This document shows positions 1-7,797 of a DNA stretch of 64,000 nucleotides, piece by piece. The DNA comes from Novosphingobium olei. GTDB lineage: Bacteria > Pseudomonadota > Alphaproteobacteria > Sphingomonadales > Sphingomonadaceae. The stretch is taken from NCBI RefSeq assembly GCF_012927405.1, contig NZ_JABBGM010000010.1, forward strand, positions 1 through 64,000. The letters run 5' to 3'. How positions within the stretch are numbered: the stretch's first letter is position 1; each line of letters starts with the position of its first letter. The notes under the pieces were generated by a model. That model had not been told where the DNA came from, did no database searches, and saw only the letters and a list, made by a program, of their open reading frames with translations. Position numbers and translations under genes: made by a program.

Positions 1-128
1 ACTTTGCCCGCCGGCTCAAGACACTCAGCGGGCTCACGCCCTACGAATACATCGCAAAAATCTGGACCTCAGAGCCAGAACGCTTCATCGTCAATCCGAT
101 CCACCAAATGCCGGGACTGAACACCTAG
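1..128 (+). pseudogene. 3' end of an IS481-type transposase (cut by window edge)
   Basis: The first 42 codons read open to TAG at 126-128. The peptide contains RRLKTLSGLTPYEYI, then WTSEPERF and NPIHQMPGLNT. This is the usual C-terminus of IS481/IS3-group DDE transposases with an rve integrase core. The N-terminus lies outside the window, so I cannot say whether the element is intact. It marks the left part of the window as mobile DNA. Confidence 0.8.
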
Positions 129-519
129 GAACCAGCGGCGCAGACGCGAGTCTAATTAATATTCCCTGACTGGCGCTGGGCACGTCCCTCTCTGTAACCG
201 AGGGGCGGGCCTTTTCTCTGTCCATACGGCTGTCTCAAAGCAATTCCGTTCAAGGGGACGCTGGCTCATTGATTTACTTTAAATGAATATTTTTAAGCGT
301 CTGCGGCGAGCACCAGTCCGATGGCTGTCTTAGAACCAAGTTATTTGCAATTTGCGCTGCGGCACGAGCCGACAGCGCCGCGCCTCTTCTGCACAGCGAT
401 CAAGGCTGCTGGGCTGGAACTAATATAGCACGAGACAGCCTGGAAGGAGGCCTTTGTTCATGCTCGCCGCTAAAGGCTCGACTAGAACGAGACAGGCCTC
501 GGTTAGGATTTCACTACAA
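129..519. other. Gap between the IS481 end and the COG4705 gene
   Basis: No convincing gene. A possible hairpin lies just after the transposase (GTCCCTC at about 167 pairs with GAGGGGC at about 183 and is followed by a T-rich run), which could end its transcript. The right terminal inverted repeat of the IS should be here, but I cannot identify it without the left end. Confidence 0.4.
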
Positions 520-1329
520 TCATCGTAGTTTATCTGGACCGACCGGATGCGTCCCCGCCCTTTGCGGCACACCGACGATGAGCAATAGGATCGCGCCCGC
601 AAGAACCGCAGTTGCCAAGGGGCGGCTGAGATCGAGACCACCCTTGGCCAGCGGCTTGTCGAGGAAGTCGCCAACAGTCGCACCCAAGGGGCGGGTAAGG
701 ATGAATGCTGCCCAGAACAGCATGACGCGGGAGACTTTGGTCAGCCAGTAAAGTGCAGCGAGAACAGCGAGGGCTGCGCCAAAGAGCAATGCTGCGCCGG
801 AGTAGCCAAGCGAGCCGTCAGCTACCCAATCGCCCAGCGCCGTTCCCAAGGTCTGCGAAAATGTAATCGTGATCCAGTAGAACGTCTCTGCCTGGGCGGT
901 ATCGATGCGGTTCACATCCACGGTGCCGAGCGCGCGATACCAACTGAACAGCGAAATCAGTACCAAGCTGAAGAGGAGCAGTGAGCCGCCGGGGTAGCCC
1001 AGACCGATAGAACGTGTGGCAAAGTCAGCGAGCGTGGTTCCGGCGGTCGTCGAGGCGATAATGGTTGCCCAGTACAACCAGGGATTGAAGCGTCGGGCGC
1101 GAATTTGCAGCCAAACAAGTCCCAGGAGCAGAAGGCCAAATATGGCCGTGCCGACAAGATACCCGTTCACGCCACTGGCTCCGGCGTCCGGAGTGGTTTC
1201 ACCTAGCCAGCTCATGCTGACCGCATCGCCGCCCGTTTCGCCCAGCGTCGTCGCCAGAATCTTGATCACCCAAAACATGAGCGTCACGGCCGGAACCTTG
1301 CTCACGGCATCATCTACCCGAACCCTCAT
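520..1329 (-). CDS. COG4705-like multi-pass membrane protein
   Basis: 269 aa, strongly hydrophobic, with about eight predicted membrane segments. It carries a recurring signature of the type LxTTLGxxxGD: KILATTLGETGGD near the N-terminus, TTAGTTLADF, QTLGTALGDW and RPLGATVGDF. This internal repeat is typical of the uncharacterised COG4705 membrane-anchored family; no transport substrate is inferred from sequence. ATG at 1329. No same-strand partner within 100 bases. Confidence is good for a real membrane protein and low for function. Confidence 0.8.
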   Translation of the reverse strand: MRVRVDDAVSKVPAVTLMFWVIKILATTLGETGGDAVSMSWLGETTPDAGASGVNGYLVGTAIFGLLLLGLVWLQIRARRFNPWLYWATIIASTTAGTTLADFATRSIGLGYPGGSLLLFSLVLISLFSWYRALGTVDVNRIDTAQAETFYWITITFSQTLGTALGDWVADGSLGYSGAALLFGAALAVLAALYWLTKVSRVMLFWAAFILTRPLGATVGDFLDKPLAKGGLDLSRPLATAVLAGAILLLIVGVPQRAGTHPVGPDKLR

Positions 1330-1467
1330 CTAAAATGCTCCTGATTCAGCGAGGTAACAGGGGGATGACAGGTCGAACGAAAGGCAGCAATCGGCTTTTG
1401 CTGCTTCACGATGATCTAGGGCAGTCAGAGCCTTGCCGACTACAATGAACCGGCAAGGCTCTGATAA

Positions 1468-1656
1468 TCAGCACTTCTTGAAGCGGCCCTTCGCGTCGCG
1501 GCACTGCTTGGCCTTTGCTGGGGCGGCTGCCTTGGCAGCGGCTGGCGGGCACTTAGTGAACTTGCCCTTAGCGTCCTTGCAAGGCGCGGCCTCAGCAGTC
1601 ATCGGGATTGCGGCGGCGGAAATCGCGAACAGTGCGACGGTCAGCAGCTTCTTCAT
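1468..1656 (-). CDS. Small secreted peptide with two CKDAKGKF repeats
   Basis: 62 aa. Residues 1-23 form a Sec signal peptide (MKKLL, hydrophobic core, AEA cleavage site). The mature part is an alanine/lysine linker flanked by two near-identical units, CKDAKGKFTKC and CRDAKGRFKKC, each with two cysteines. Mature length is only about 39 residues. Upstream on the minus strand is a purine-rich ribosome site (GAGAGGATGG). Similar cysteine-lysine peptides are common in sphingomonads, function unknown. Cysteine pairing within each unit is an inference. Confidence 0.75.
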   Translation of the reverse strand: MKKLLTVALFAISAAAIPMTAEAAPCKDAKGKFTKCPPAAAKAAAPAKAKQCRDAKGRFKKC

Positions 1657-1982
1657 CGGTCCATCCTCTCAGGCAGAATTGCCGCAGTGAGGATGCGCCT
1701 GGCTGAACGATGGGACGGTGAAAGGCGGATTAATTCGGGGAAAGGTTGACGGTCGCCAATGCCGCCAGCCCTGACGCAAAGCGCCGGCCCTTTCAGACCG
1801 GCGCCCGGCGCGCGTACGAAACACGTTCTCAGTGAGCCGATGGTCTCATGAACGGGGGTGAGTCGGCAAGGGGGTGTGGCTGTTTCAGCATCCCTGTGGT
1901 ATTATGATACCGTCATGAAGAACCTACGTCTTCGCATCGTTTTGGCAATTGCGCGTGTACTTCGCGTCCCGATTGCCGTCCA
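1657..1982. other. Gap of about 325 bases without a clear gene
   Basis: No supported gene. A 36-codon open frame starts at an ATG near 1915 (MKNLRLRIVLAIARVL...) and runs antisense into the next gene, but it lacks a ribosome site. GC content drops around 1850-1990. Confidence 0.4.
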
Positions 1983-2285
1983 TCAGACATTCTTCATGAA
2001 AGGGATAATCTTGAAGATGTCCTGATCATCGCATTTTCCAATAATGCGACCAGATTTGAAATCGGGCATACCGAGGATAATTAGGTCGCGATCTGATCGA
2101 ATTGCCGCCTTCAGCGTGGCGGCAAGATCGCTGATGCCCAATTCGCTTTCAAATGCGTAGAATGACGTTGGCTCATACCACCAGTTGCCCGCTACAGATT
2201 TTCTGACCGCAGCAATCAGTTTTTCGTAGGTGACGTTGTAGCCAGCATCCTCATGGATGCGAAAACTCATCCAATACGCCTTCAT
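1983..2285 (-). CDS. Conserved hypothetical protein, 100 aa
   Basis: 100 aa soluble protein without signal or membrane segment. It starts MKAYWMSFRIHEDAGYN, contains WWYEPTSFYAFES, and ends with a LGMPDFKSGRIIG segment. The alternating short beta/alpha pattern and length resemble small ferredoxin-like-fold proteins of the SinR/Cas2-like kind annotated in mobile regions. That resemblance is from memory and weak. ATG at 2285. No operon partner. Confidence 0.6.
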   Translation of the reverse strand: MKAYWMSFRIHEDAGYNVTYEKLIAAVRKSVAGNWWYEPTSFYAFESELGISDLAATLKAAIRSDRDLIILGMPDFKSGRIIGKCDDQDIFKIIPFMKNV

Positions 2286-2528
2286 GTCTCAATCTCCGAC
2301 TCACTTCACTGGGGAGACGGATCATCGTTCACGAAGCGTTCTTGAGTCGAGTCCGATTACCGGCGTCTATCCACAGACGCTGGAGATGGCCAGCGCACTC
2401 TCATTCATGGCGTGTTTGCAATCAATACAATCGCGGTATTTCTGCCCTGCTGCCCCCGCCAACCTCCATGAGGAACCGACCTGCCCACCACTCGCTGTCC
2501 TATGGGCACTCAGCGCGAAGGATCTGCC

Positions 2529-2750
2529 ATGCAACGCCTTACTCTACCGGTCGCCATCGCTCTCGCCGTCTCAGCCTGCAACAGCAATGGTGGCGGCGGA
2601 ACACAGCAGGAAGTACCGGAGAACCAGGGCATGGGCGGAGTTGGTGATGGTGCCCCGGGAGGTAGTCAGTCACCGACAGATGCCGCGAGCAGCCCAACGA
2701 CGAGTGCCACTGGCGCCGGAGCTACAACGCCAGCTACGGCTCCCTCCTGA
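2529..2750 (+). CDS. Small low-complexity lipoprotein
   Basis: 73 aa. MQRLTLPVAIALAVSAC is a short signal peptide ending in a lipobox-like AVSAC with Cys17. The mature part is almost entirely G, S, T, P and A, with no predicted fold. I chose the ATG at 2529 rather than the one at 2502 because it places the signal peptide directly at the N-terminus. Such tiny threonine/serine/glycine lipoproteins are frequent in sphingomonads; role unknown. Confidence 0.55.
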   Translation: MQRLTLPVAIALAVSACNSNGGGGTQQEVPENQGMGGVGDGAPGGSQSPTDAASSPTTSATGAGATTPATAPS

Positions 2751-2768
2751 CGGACGCCCCCCGCGTCG

Positions 2769-2879
2769 CTACTTCCGCCACTGGCTGCGCTTGACGAGAA
2801 GCCGGCAGAACCATTCCGAAATCGCGAACGCGACGACGTAGCCGACAAGCGCGATTCCGAGGACGATTAGGGTGGTCAT
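2769..2879 (-). CDS. 36-aa single-pass membrane protein
   Basis: Short open frame from ATG at 2879 to TAG at 2769. It reads MTTLIVLGIALVGYVVAFAI, then an amphipathic tail SEWFCRLLVKRSQWRK. One membrane helix (about residues 3-20) is followed by a basic cytoplasmic tail, giving a good N-out/C-in topology. It is convergent with the lipoprotein gene, with 18 bases between the stops. No clear ribosome site, so confidence is moderate. Confidence 0.45.
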   Translation of the reverse strand: MTTLIVLGIALVGYVVAFAISEWFCRLLVKRSQWRK

Positions 2880-3160
2880 TCACGCAGAATAGGCCGCACA
2901 ACTTTCGATTGTCATTATAATTGATATAGTTAGCGCGAATTATCAGGCGCACTGCGCACTAACTCGCCGCGGCTGCCCGCGCGCGCCGGTCGTTCTTGCC
3001 GACGCGCATCGCATACACCGCGCCTGCCCCGTGTCACCCCCATCATGTACCCTGTCGCCCTGGTGATGAGGGTCTCTGTTGTCCGAGCAAAAATCCCCGC
3101 TCGACGGGAGCGCGCAGCCGACGCTACTCTCGGAGAATACACGCCCCAACAGAGGTGGAT

Positions 3161-3340
3161 ATGAGCGAAGAACACTCACGCTGGATCGTCGTGTCATTGG
3201 TCTTGCTCGTCGCGATCCCTTTGCAGGTGGTTATTATCAAGGCGCGTTGGGATTACGTGAATGGCTTCGATTGGCTGATGCTTGTCCTCCTAATCGTTTT
3301 AGGATGGGCGCATATCGAGGCCCCGACGCCGGATCCATAG
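3161..3340 (+). CDS. Small two-helix membrane protein, 59 aa
   Basis: MSEEHSRWIVVSLVLLVAIP starts a protein with two membrane helices (about 8-25 and 36-50) and a short polar end. The ATG at 3161 follows a purine-rich ribosome site (AGAGGTGGAT), which decides this start over longer upstream openings in the same frame. No recognised family. The preceding 280 bases hold no supported gene. Confidence 0.55.
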   Translation: MSEEHSRWIVVSLVLLVAIPLQVVIIKARWDYVNGFDWLMLVLLIVLGWAHIEAPTPDP

Positions 3341-3344
3341 CTCG

Positions 3345-3632
3345 TCAAGCCGCGAGCCAGTCCAATTCTGCGTCGTCCAGCGCCTCGAACGCATCAGGAT
3401 CCGCGCTTAGATCGACCAAGCGCTTCCCAACCTCTCCAATGTCGCCGTCTCGCGCCGGTCCCCAATGGGCTGCAACGGTTCCTGACGAGCGGCAAGACAC
3501 GGATCCAGCGGCTCGACACTGACCTGTACAGGCGCACGCTGGCGCGATCGTCAGTCGATGGCTTGGAGGTGGAGGCTTCCAGGGGCTAGCGAGGTGGTGG
3601 AGATAACAGCGCTCGTGGCTTCGAAAGTGCAA
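3345..3632 (-). pseudogene. Possible gene remnant with acidic C-terminus
   Basis: Only the last 40 or so residues (GEVGKRLVDLSADPDAFEAL, then DDAELDWLAA) look protein-like. They are acidic and helical, as at the end of a nuclease or helicase subunit. The first half is cysteine/proline/serine rich and looks like out-of-frame sequence. A decayed gene is the simplest reading. Nothing else is recognised in 3341-3773. Confidence 0.25.
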
Positions 3633-3773
3633 TGGACTTGCCTAAGACTTTGCGTCGGCTTAGGCAGCAACATGCTCTCCCCCTCCAACCCAAGCATGAA
3701 TAGATTCCGCATGGCCGGCCGAGTGAGCGCGCACCATTCTGCCGGGCAAAGTACACACACTGTCTGTTAGGGA

Positions 3774-4286
3774 ATGTCGTTCAAGCCTTTTTCTCTCGGA
3801 GGGGTTGACTACCCTCTCGCACATCTGAGTGCGTTCGATGTGACCGTGCCTGCGAAGGATCCATTGGCCTTTCCAGCTAAGCTGCGCGTAACATTCAGCC
3901 ACCACGTTTTCAGCGTCAAATGGGATGATCAGCATCACGACGCGGACCACGAGTACGTCGCGAACGGCGAACGGCGGGCGTTTTGCCCTGTCCGGTACGG
4001 TTGTTCGATCGATCTTCCGCAGATCGTTCAATATCACGTCGCTGGGAAGGCCTACAAAAGTAGGGACGGCAACGGCCTGTGGCGAGATATGTTTTACGCA
4101 GTGGCAGACGGGATTCACTATCCCGTCTTCTTCACTCTGAGCAAGGCACGAAGCATCCCAGGAGTGGATGGCTTGATGCACGTTATAAGCGCTTATCAAA
4201 AGCCTGACTTGCCTGCCAAGCACAAGCTCCAGTCGGTAAAATTCGCCCGCCTAGTGCACCAGAGTTGCCCACCAAAATCAAAATAG
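3774..4286 (+). CDS. Hypothetical protein, 170 aa
   Basis: Soluble 170-aa protein, starting MSFKPFSLGGVDYPLAHL, with a histidine-rich middle (HHVFSVKWDDQHHDADHEY) and CPVRYGCSIDLPQIV. The length, composition and even codon use support a real gene. I recognise no family; such orphan proteins are typical of plasmid- or phage-derived islands. The stop codon lies in the left arm of a strong hairpin. Confidence 0.6.
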   Translation: MSFKPFSLGGVDYPLAHLSAFDVTVPAKDPLAFPAKLRVTFSHHVFSVKWDDQHHDADHEYVANGERRAFCPVRYGCSIDLPQIVQYHVAGKAYKSRDGNGLWRDMFYAVADGIHYPVFFTLSKARSIPGVDGLMHVISAYQKPDLPAKHKLQSVKFARLVHQSCPPKSK

Positions 4287-4309
4287 CCTCCCCGAGGTGG
4301 GGAGGCTAT
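4283..4309 (-). terminator. Strong hairpin terminator between convergent genes
   Basis: Perfect 11-bp stem ATAGCCTCCCC (4283-4293) / GGGGAGGCTAT (4299-4309) with a 5-base loop. On the minus strand it is followed by a T-rich stretch, as in a rho-independent terminator, so it should stop the three-gene minus-strand unit starting at 6285. It also lies at the stop codon of the + strand gene and may serve both. Confidence 0.7.
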
Positions 4310-4477
4310 GAGTGCGAGACGGCCCTTACGTCCACATTTCGCGGAACCCTTGCGGGCGGTGCACCCCGAATCTCGCTTCGGATGCAGGGAGGTAACTACC
4401 GAGCAAGGGTTACGGTTTCAACAAAATATTGAATCGGTCTGCACGGATCGCTTTTGACCGTGCCTATTACGCGTCCA

Positions 4478-5053
4478 TCAAGATCGGACCAACATCGCGT
4501 CCACCATAGCAGGCATCAGTGTCTCAATCGGCACCGGCACGCTTGCAGACACGTAATCCGGGTTCTTAGCGCGACGCTGTCCATACTCTCTGATCCATTG
4601 CCGCCCACGCTGCCTCCAAGCACGCTGTAAAGGCACCACAGGCAAGAGATAGCACTTGCGGGAGGGTGCAAACGCATAGGCGATGAAATCGCACGCCAGC
4701 GGCTTCTGGACCCAACCCGGTGAACGCCTTCCCTCGTCGCTCCACTGCTCAAGCAGAATGTCGGGCCAGTCATTGGTGCGGACTTTCTCGTCCACAGTGT
4801 AGGTACGGCCACAGGCAAGGGTCAGGACGCGATCAATTCCGCCTCGCTGGGCCCAACCGTCATCGCGCACGCTGACCGCACTTACGAGACTTGGGAAGGC
4901 CCTGCGGTATATGTCCAGCCACCACGGGGCGTCGGCGTAGGCATTCGACAAGGCGAGGCTTGTGGCGAAGTCGTGGACCTTCTCCGGCACAGGAAAACGC
5001 CCCGGCGGTGGGACCGGGGCGCTTTCGAGTTGCAGGGGTAGCTGTTGGCCCAT
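4478..5053 (-). CDS. Hypothetical protein with possible PD-(D/E)XK nuclease core
   Basis: 191 aa. The middle reads GIDRVLTLACGRTYTVDEKV, a beta-hairpin ending in a VDEK motif that fits the D-(x)n-ExK catalytic strand of restriction-like folds. It is followed by W-rich helices (PLACDFIAYAF, W near 146). Third gene of a minus-strand unit: its ATG directly abuts the stop of the upstream gene, so translation is probably coupled. The nuclease assignment rests on one short motif and is an inference. No membrane segments. Confidence 0.55.
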   Translation of the reverse strand: MGQQLPLQLESAPVPPPGRFPVPEKVHDFATSLALSNAYADAPWWLDIYRRAFPSLVSAVSVRDDGWAQRGGIDRVLTLACGRTYTVDEKVRTNDWPDILLEQWSDEGRRSPGWVQKPLACDFIAYAFAPSRKCYLLPVVPLQRAWRQRGRQWIREYGQRRAKNPDYVSASVPVPIETLMPAMVDAMLVRS

Positions 5054-5404
5054 TTAGGCGTGATGTCCGCGATAGGGGAGCGGTGGTTGCGTCTGATCCT
5101 CGCCATAGATCGGGGTTGGACCAAGTTCGACGCAGTCATCATCACTGAGGAGGCAACCAGACCCAGGGTAGGCGATACCGTGGCGATAGACGATTGCCTG
5201 TCCCGTATTAATTTCATCCTCGTCCATCTGGCCAGCCGGGTCGTCGTCCTCCAAGTCCGGATCGCCGTCTATCTCGTCCAGGCGGTCAATCAGTCGCTCG
5301 GTGAGGCTTTCAAGTTCATGCCGAGAAAGCATTGGGATTGCCTGCGCCAGCATGGCGAGGGGAAGGCCCGAAGGCCCTCCCAAGGCGTAGATGCGGGTGG
5401 CCAT
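5054..5404 (-). CDS. Acidic hypothetical protein, 116 aa
   Basis: The first half has a helix LSRHELESLTERLIDRLDEI followed by a very acidic stretch DGDPDLEDDDPAG. The latter half is low in structure, with YPGSGCLLSDDDCVELG. This pattern recurs in sphingomonad prophage-like regions (from memory). It sits 2 bases after the upstream gene and abuts the downstream one, so the three genes are one transcription unit. Function unknown. Confidence 0.6.
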   Translation of the reverse strand: MATRIYALGGPSGLPLAMLAQAIPMLSRHELESLTERLIDRLDEIDGDPDLEDDDPAGQMDEDEINTGQAIVYRHGIAYPGSGCLLSDDDCVELGPTPIYGEDQTQPPLPYRGHHA

Positions 5405-5406
5405 GG

Positions 5407-6285
5407 TCAGGCCTCCCCCACCAGATGCTTTGCTTGTTCCAGAAGCTTTCGCGTACGTTCAAACGAAGGTTGCCCGCCGTCCCGATAGAGGGCGACGAAC
5501 TTGCGGGTAAAGTCGCGCGGCGTTGCCGGACACCAGTCGTCCAGTTTCCAAACCGCTTCGATGTAATCGTCTTCCGTTGTCTGGCCGTCATTGTGCGCAT
5601 TGTATGCCGCCAGATACTCGCTCACCGCATCCGAGCCGGAGTAAGACTCGGTTGTAATCTCGTCGATGGCGCGGGGATCTTGTGCCGCCTGCTGCATGGC
5701 GCGAATGCTTTTGATCGCGGAAACGATCAGGCTCAGGTGCCAATCGGTGTCTGGCGAGTCCAGAGCGGCGAGATCCGACCGGAAAACGGCCGCGAGCTGG
5801 TCGCCGGCGTCAGCCATGTGCGTCAGTGCCAACCACAGTTTGGCCTCGACGCCTGCAAGCGTAGTGGCCGGGACATCGTGGATCGTGTGCTCGGCGGCAT
5901 CCATCGTGGTGGTTAGTTCGATTTCGAGGCTGTCGGGCAACTGGTGGCCATGCTCAGCAAATGCCTGACGTAGACGACGATCAGTTACGCCGACGACGTT
6001 CCAAGCATCGACGATTGCCCTGTCTGGATTGTGGGGGCGGGTGCGGATTACCGGTTCTGGCCGGAGGAGGTCGCGCAGCGCCTTCTTCTGCGTCGAAGTA
6101 AGCGCAGCGAGCATGGCGTGTGCCCGCCTCTGGTCCTCTTCGCTGCGACCTGCGACGATGCAGCCGATGATCAATTCGCCATCGGGGTTCATAGTGTAGC
6201 CTCCGCCCAATTCTTCAAAGCGAGCGAGCCATTCCCGTGGATTGAAGGCATGCGCCACCGGCGCAATCATGCTATGCGCGTTCAT
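5407..6285 (-). CDS. Hypothetical protein, 292 aa, first gene of a three-gene unit
   Basis: The N-terminal part (1-110) holds FNPREWLARFEELGGGYTMN and an arginine-rich linker. The C-terminal part (about 110-290) is mainly helical with many Trp and acidic residues. No signal peptide, membrane helix or catalytic motif seen. It opens a tight minus-strand operon of three genes whose last member may be a nuclease, and is divergent from the XRE regulator gene at 6437, which is a plausible regulator. No family recognised. Confidence 0.6.
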   Translation of the reverse strand: MNAHSMIAPVAHAFNPREWLARFEELGGGYTMNPDGELIIGCIVAGRSEEDQRRAHAMLAALTSTQKKALRDLLRPEPVIRTRPHNPDRAIVDAWNVVGVTDRRLRQAFAEHGHQLPDSLEIELTTTMDAAEHTIHDVPATTLAGVEAKLWLALTHMADAGDQLAAVFRSDLAALDSPDTDWHLSLIVSAIKSIRAMQQAAQDPRAIDEITTESYSGSDAVSEYLAAYNAHNDGQTTEDDYIEAVWKLDDWCPATPRDFTRKFVALYRDGGQPSFERTRKLLEQAKHLVGEA

Positions 6286-6354
6286 AGTCGTTTCCTTGCT
6301 GTTTCAAGGTTGTCGATCAGACCGGGCGGGAGGATTAGGCCCCTCTCGTTCGGT

Positions 6355-6373
6355 CGTACCCCCACTCTGGGGT
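6355..6373. promoter_or_regulatory. Candidate operator dyad between divergent genes
   Basis: The sequence ACCCC-CACTCT-GGGGT forms a 5-bp dyad in the 151-base gap between the minus-strand gene starting at 6285 and the XRE regulator gene at 6437. The position suits autoregulation by the XRE protein. Short arms, so low confidence. Confidence 0.3.
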
Positions 6374-6436
6374 GGTTCAATTTGTTTCACTTACGGGCGG
6401 TTGCGTCAAGCCACTTTGTGGATTAAATTGCACCAG

Positions 6437-6661
6437 ATGAATGGGACCCAATGCAAAATGGCGAGGGCGGGGCTAGGATGGTCTGCGCACGATCTCGCCG
6501 GCCATGCGGCAGTCGGATACATGACTGTCACGCGCTTCGAGGGTGGCAGGGGTGTTTCGCCGGAAAGCTTGGCGAAGATTGAAACCGCTTTCGCGAATGC
6601 TGGAGTAAAGGTTGTCGACAAGGGGCAGTGGATCGGCGCGGTTTACGTGCCAAAGAGCTGA
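6437..6661 (+). CDS. XRE-family DNA-binding protein, 74 aa
   Basis: I chose ATG 6437 because it gives the family's standard opening, MNGTQCKMARAGLGWSAHDL. The helix-turn-helix covers about residues 7-40 (LAGHAAVGYMTVTRFEGGRG), followed by the usual SPESLAKIETAFANAGV dimer part and a C-terminal strand. Length matches single-domain phage/alphaproteobacterial regulators of this type. Likely represses its own gene and the divergent unit at 6285. Confidence 0.8.
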   Translation: MNGTQCKMARAGLGWSAHDLAGHAAVGYMTVTRFEGGRGVSPESLAKIETAFANAGVKVVDKGQWIGAVYVPKS

Positions 6662-6733
6662 ACCTTCGCCGCCTGACTTGACCTGCAGCTTCTCGGGCTC
6701 AGTATGCGCCATCCTCTTGCGAGGTGACGTACG

Positions 6734-7096
6734 ATGCCAAATGTTCTTTCACAGGGATTCTTTCAGGCTCTGCCAGCACTACTAACGGTGGCTTTCGCGT
6801 TTGCCGCGTTCAGAGTCGGGCGGGACTTGGGCAAGAACAACGGGCTGCGCGGCGGTCTCTTATCCCTTATGGGATTATGCTTTGTGATTGCCTTGCTCGC
6901 TGCCGGTTCTGTCGGTCAACCAACATGTGAAGACGCCGGAGATGATCCCATAAGAGGCTCGTGTGAGCAGTATGCAGATGACGGCTTCCGGGCGACGAAC
7001 GAGCAAAGAGAGGCGCGGTTTGTCTATGTCTTCCTGTTCCTATCGGTTCCAGGTCTCATCGGGTTGCGGCGTGGCGATAGTGAACGGTCTGCATAG
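6734..7096 (+). CDS. Small membrane protein, 120 aa
   Basis: Three hydrophobic segments (about 10-28, 43-60 and 97-112) separated by a polar loop with two cysteines (QPTCEDAGDDPIRGSC). The ribosome site GAGGTGA precedes the ATG. No recognised family. It follows the XRE gene on the same strand by 72 bases and could be co-transcribed. Confidence 0.55.
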   Translation: MPNVLSQGFFQALPALLTVAFAFAAFRVGRDLGKNNGLRGGLLSLMGLCFVIALLAAGSVGQPTCEDAGDDPIRGSCEQYADDGFRATNEQREARFVYVFLFLSVPGLIGLRRGDSERSA

Positions 7097-7144
7097 CGGT
7101 GCTACGCGCTTGGGCAGCGACTGTTTATAGCGACAACTTGCCCT

Positions 7145-7678
7145 CTAGCCCTCCCACGCATCGAGAGCTACGCTGTATGCCTCCTGCTCCTTGGCAACAT
7201 CGACCTTCAACCGCTTCAGGGTTCGGTCGCGTTCAATCCGCAGACTGTCACGCTTATCGGCCAATTCAGCCATCTGGCGCTCGATCTCGCGGAAAGCGAT
7301 ATCGTAGCTATGCGAAGCGTCATTTAGCCTCTGCCGGGCATTCTCTAGTTTTACCCGGCTCGGCTTTGGTTGGCGTGCCCTCGGCTTAGGGGTATGCGGT
7401 TTCGGTATCGCGGAGTTTGGCAGCTCACGCTTTAGCGGCTTGCCCGCTGCGGACAGGTGCTGCGCGGTTGTTCCCCTTGGCACACGGACAACTTCGCCGG
7501 GACGCGCAAGAGCCGCCGCCGTCAGCTTTGGATCATGGACCTCTTCAGTCACTTCCCGCTCAAAGAGATCCTTGTCGGTCCCCCATGCAGCCAGCGCAGC
7601 CTTACGGCTTGGCGCGGCGACGTAGACGTCTTCAAATCCGGCCGACGTGCGGAATACTTTGAGTGGGCGCTTTGCCAT
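7145..7678 (-). CDS. Hypothetical protein with C-terminal coiled coil, 177 aa
   Basis: The N-terminal 60 residues (MAKRPLKVFRTSAGFEDVYV) look like a small beta-rich domain. A basic proline-rich linker KPHTPKPRARQPKPSRVK sits near residues 92-110. Residues 115-175 form a long charged helix (EIERQMAELADKRDSLRIER), a likely coiled coil. The ATG at 7678 is preferred over 7684 because the conserved-looking part begins there. Orphan accessory gene; function unknown. Confidence 0.55.
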   Translation of the reverse strand: MAKRPLKVFRTSAGFEDVYVAAPSRKAALAAWGTDKDLFEREVTEEVHDPKLTAAALARPGEVVRVPRGTTAQHLSAAGKPLKRELPNSAIPKPHTPKPRARQPKPSRVKLENARQRLNDASHSYDIAFREIERQMAELADKRDSLRIERDRTLKRLKVDVAKEQEAYSVALDAWEG

Positions 7679-7797
7679 ACCCATTCAACGCCCGCCACCC
7701 GCTTAGGGTTCAAGATGCCGCGAACAGTACGCTGCGAGAGCCCCGTTTCCTCTGCAATGTTCGCAGCGGTGCAAGTTCTCAACGGGGCCCCGCCCAA
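7549..7797 (-). CDS. Possible small HTH protein overlapping the next gene
   Basis: The N-terminal half holds ANIAEETGLSQRTVRGIL, a plausible helix-turn-helix, then VAGVEWVW. The C-terminal half runs through the start of the 177-aa gene in another frame and looks like non-coding translation. Either a short HTH peptide, or the start of a gene interrupted by a frameshift. The HTH part also lies next to the stop of the SRAP gene (7779). Confidence 0.3.
   Translation of the reverse strand: MGGAPLRTCTAANIAEETGLSQRTVRGILNPKRVAGVEWVWQSAHSKYSARRPDLKTSTSPRQAVRLRWLHGGPTRISLSGK

Noticed and set aside
1915-2025. 36-aa frame MKNLRLRIVLAIARVL...
   Set aside because: Lacks a ribosome site and overlaps the 100-aa minus-strand gene; not enough to call.
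2996-3522. Overlapping + strand frames around 2996-3522
   Set aside because: Only the 59-aa protein at 3161 has both a ribosome site and a sensible membrane pattern.
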